Source of the DNA: an uncultured Pedobacter sp.
GTDB taxonomy: Bacteria; Bacteroidota; Bacteroidia; Sphingobacteriales; Sphingobacteriaceae
Length of the DNA: 5,730 bases
NCBI GenBank assembly: GCA_938008555.1
Contig: CALLKE010000039.1
Coordinates: forward strand, 1 to 5,730
Reading direction: 5' to 3'
Under the pieces are notes generated by a model that made no database searches, was not told the DNA's origin, and worked only from the letters and a program-made list of their open reading frames with translations. Of the stretch, positions 4,521 through 5,730 are shown one piece after another (positions within the stretch are counted from its first letter, which is position 1; each line of letters begins with the position of its first letter). The translations under genes and the position numbers were made by a program.

Positions 4521-5730
4521 ATGGCAACAGATTCAGCTTTACAGCCAGATTCTGACGCTATTGTACCACGACTTAAGTTAGCTGAAACAGGTATTACTGG
4601 ATTACGTCATAGTAATAAACAGATTCTTGAAGAAGCTAATAGAGCATTCCAGTATCCACAGTTTATCAAAATTGTTAATGAGATGAAGACTGATGCAACT
4701 ATTGCAGCCAATCTTCTAGCTTATCGTACATTAATTGGTAGAGTGGAATGGAGCGTAGAGCCGCCTATTGGTGCAACAGATGTTCAAAAATCTCGTGCTG
4801 AGTTTATCAGTTCATGTATGCAAGACATGGAGCACTCATGGAGCAGCTTCATTACAGAGATTACTAGCTACTTAGAATATGGTTTCTCGATTCAAGAGAA
4901 AGTATTCCGGCGTAGATTAAAAGCTAATGGCTCAAGATTTAATGATGGACTAGTTGGCTGGAAAAAATTAGCCCCACGTAGCCAAGGCACCATCAGTTCT
5001 TGGAATTTCTCAGAAGATGGCCGTGAGCTATTAAGTATTGACCAAGATTTATCTGGTATTACAAATAGTTCAAGATTCTTAATTGCCAATAATGGTAATT
5101 CTAAGATTACTATTCCTCGTAATAAGTTCATGTTATTTACTTGTGATAGCACACGAGAGAATCCAGAAGGGCGTAGCTTACTAAAGGGCGCGTTCGTAGC
5201 CTACAAGAAACTTAATCTTCTACAAGATCAGATGATGATTGGTGTAGCTCGTGACTTAGGTGGCTTGCCGAAATTTGGCATTCACCCGAAGTATCTGTCA
5301 CCAGATGCAAGCCCAGAAGATAAAGCTGTAGCTGATAGTTTCCGTACAATTGGTGAGAATCTTACCACTGGTGCTCAAGGCTCAGTAGTAATGCCTTTGA
5401 TGTATGATCCAGAGTCTAAACAGCCAGTTTTTACCATGGAGTTGTTGGAATCTAAAGGTGGTAAAGCCTATGATGTTCCGGCAATCTGTAAACAGCTACA
5501 AGATGATATTGCAGCAGCTATGTCTTGCTCTATCTTACGTCTAACAGGTAACAGCCCGGATAACTATTCAGTAGGTACTGGTAAAACTAACCTAATGGCA
5601 TTACACCTAGCTTACCGTCTTAAAGAGATGGCTGACGTAATTAACAATGATTTAATTCCTCAGACATTTGCTCTCAATGGTTGGACTGATACAGAATTCC
5701 CTAAGATTACCTTTGGTGACTTCGACCGTC
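4521..5730 (+). CDS. Portal protein, DUF935/Mu gp29-like, 3' end missing
   Basis: The frame is open from ATG 4521 to the window edge (403 codons and one base), so the C-terminus is cut off by the window, not by mutation. The product should be the ring at the capsid vertex that terminase docks on and DNA passes through. Family-like marks, recalled rather than searched, are a helical N-terminal part with KTDATIAANLLAYRTLIGRVEW and WSVEPP (about residues 55-84), YLEYGFSIQEKVFR (from 117), KFMLFT followed by ENPEGRSLLKG (213-223), GGLPKFGIHP (near 247), and RLTGNSPDNYSVGTGK (about 342-357). Its position directly after terL is the usual packaging-module order, and it has its own promoter. I am confident of portal, less so of the exact subfamily. 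Confidence 0.88.
   Translation, partial: MATDSALQPDSDAIVPRLKLAETGITGLRHSNKQILEEANRAFQYPQFIKIVNEMKTDATIAANLLAYRTLIGRVEWSVEPPIGATDVQKSRAEFISSCMQDMEHSWSSFITEITSYLEYGFSIQEKVFRRRLKANGSRFNDGLVGWKKLAPRSQGTISSWNFSEDGRELLSIDQDLSGITNSSRFLIANNGNSKITIPRNKFMLFTCDSTRENPEGRSLLKGAFVAYKKLNLLQDQMMIGVARDLGGLPKFGIHPKYLSPDASPEDKAVADSFRTIGENLTTGAQGSVVMPLMYDPESKQPVFTMELLESKGGKAYDVPAICKQLQDDIAAAMSCSILRLTGNSPDNYSVGTGKTNLMALHLAYRLKEMADVINNDLIPQTFALNGWTDTEFPKITFGDFDR

Noticed and set aside
4892..5152. Minus-strand open frame of about 86 codons opposite the portal gene
   Set aside because: A shadow of the portal coding sequence with no ribosome site and no family resemblance.

Overview
The window is part of the genome of a tailed double-stranded DNA phage. 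Evidence is a receptor-binding tail spike, a large terminase and a portal protein, all on the + strand, packed with short gaps. Base composition is AT-rich. Promoters look like sigma-70 sites (TTGACA boxes) and ribosome sites are Shine-Dalgarno type. The tRNA-Thr resembles, from memory, the enterobacterial tRNA-Thr(UGU), so a gammaproteobacterial host is plausible; this is inference. No integrase, repressor or other lysogeny gene is visible.

Layout: 60-1742 is a 560-residue tail spike with a beta-helix-like body and a jelly-roll-like C-terminal module. 1746-2011 is an independent RNA unit: a TTGACA promoter, tRNA-Thr(UGU) starting about ten bases after the -10 box, about 120 nt of hairpin-rich RNA of unknown function, and a strong intrinsic terminator. 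2019-2807 is a promoter and a free-standing HNH-type homing endonuclease (zinc-ribbon-like N-terminus, degenerate HNH-like core, C-terminal AP2-like DNA-binding domain). 2810-4472 is the large terminase gene terL, split by a 232-nt group I intron at 2906-3137. 4469-5730 is a promoter and a DUF935/Mu gp29-like portal gene that runs off the window.

The main discovery is the split terL. Read naively, the terminase starts at a weak TTG at 3240 and lacks its Walker A motif. The motif is in fact divided between a 32-codon first exon (ending in Gly-Gly-Gly) and a 444-codon second exon (starting Ala-Gly-Ser-Gly-Lys-Ser). The sequence between shows group I features: P1 with a U.G pair at the 5' splice site, P10, P3 to P8, the R-like and S core strings, and a terminal G. 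Joining the exons gives an in-frame protein of 476 residues with complete ATPase and nuclease motifs.

The intron has no reading frame of its own, but the homing endonuclease gene ends 98 bases upstream of its insertion site. This is the arrangement expected for collaborative homing, in which a free-standing endonuclease cuts the intron-less allele of the neighbouring gene and the intron protects the carrier. The endonuclease target is inferred, not shown.

The tRNA and portal promoters share an almost identical block, and the tRNA, endonuclease and portal promoters each carry an inverted repeat between or over the -35 and -10 boxes, so shared regulation is possible. No small terminase gene is seen beside terL.
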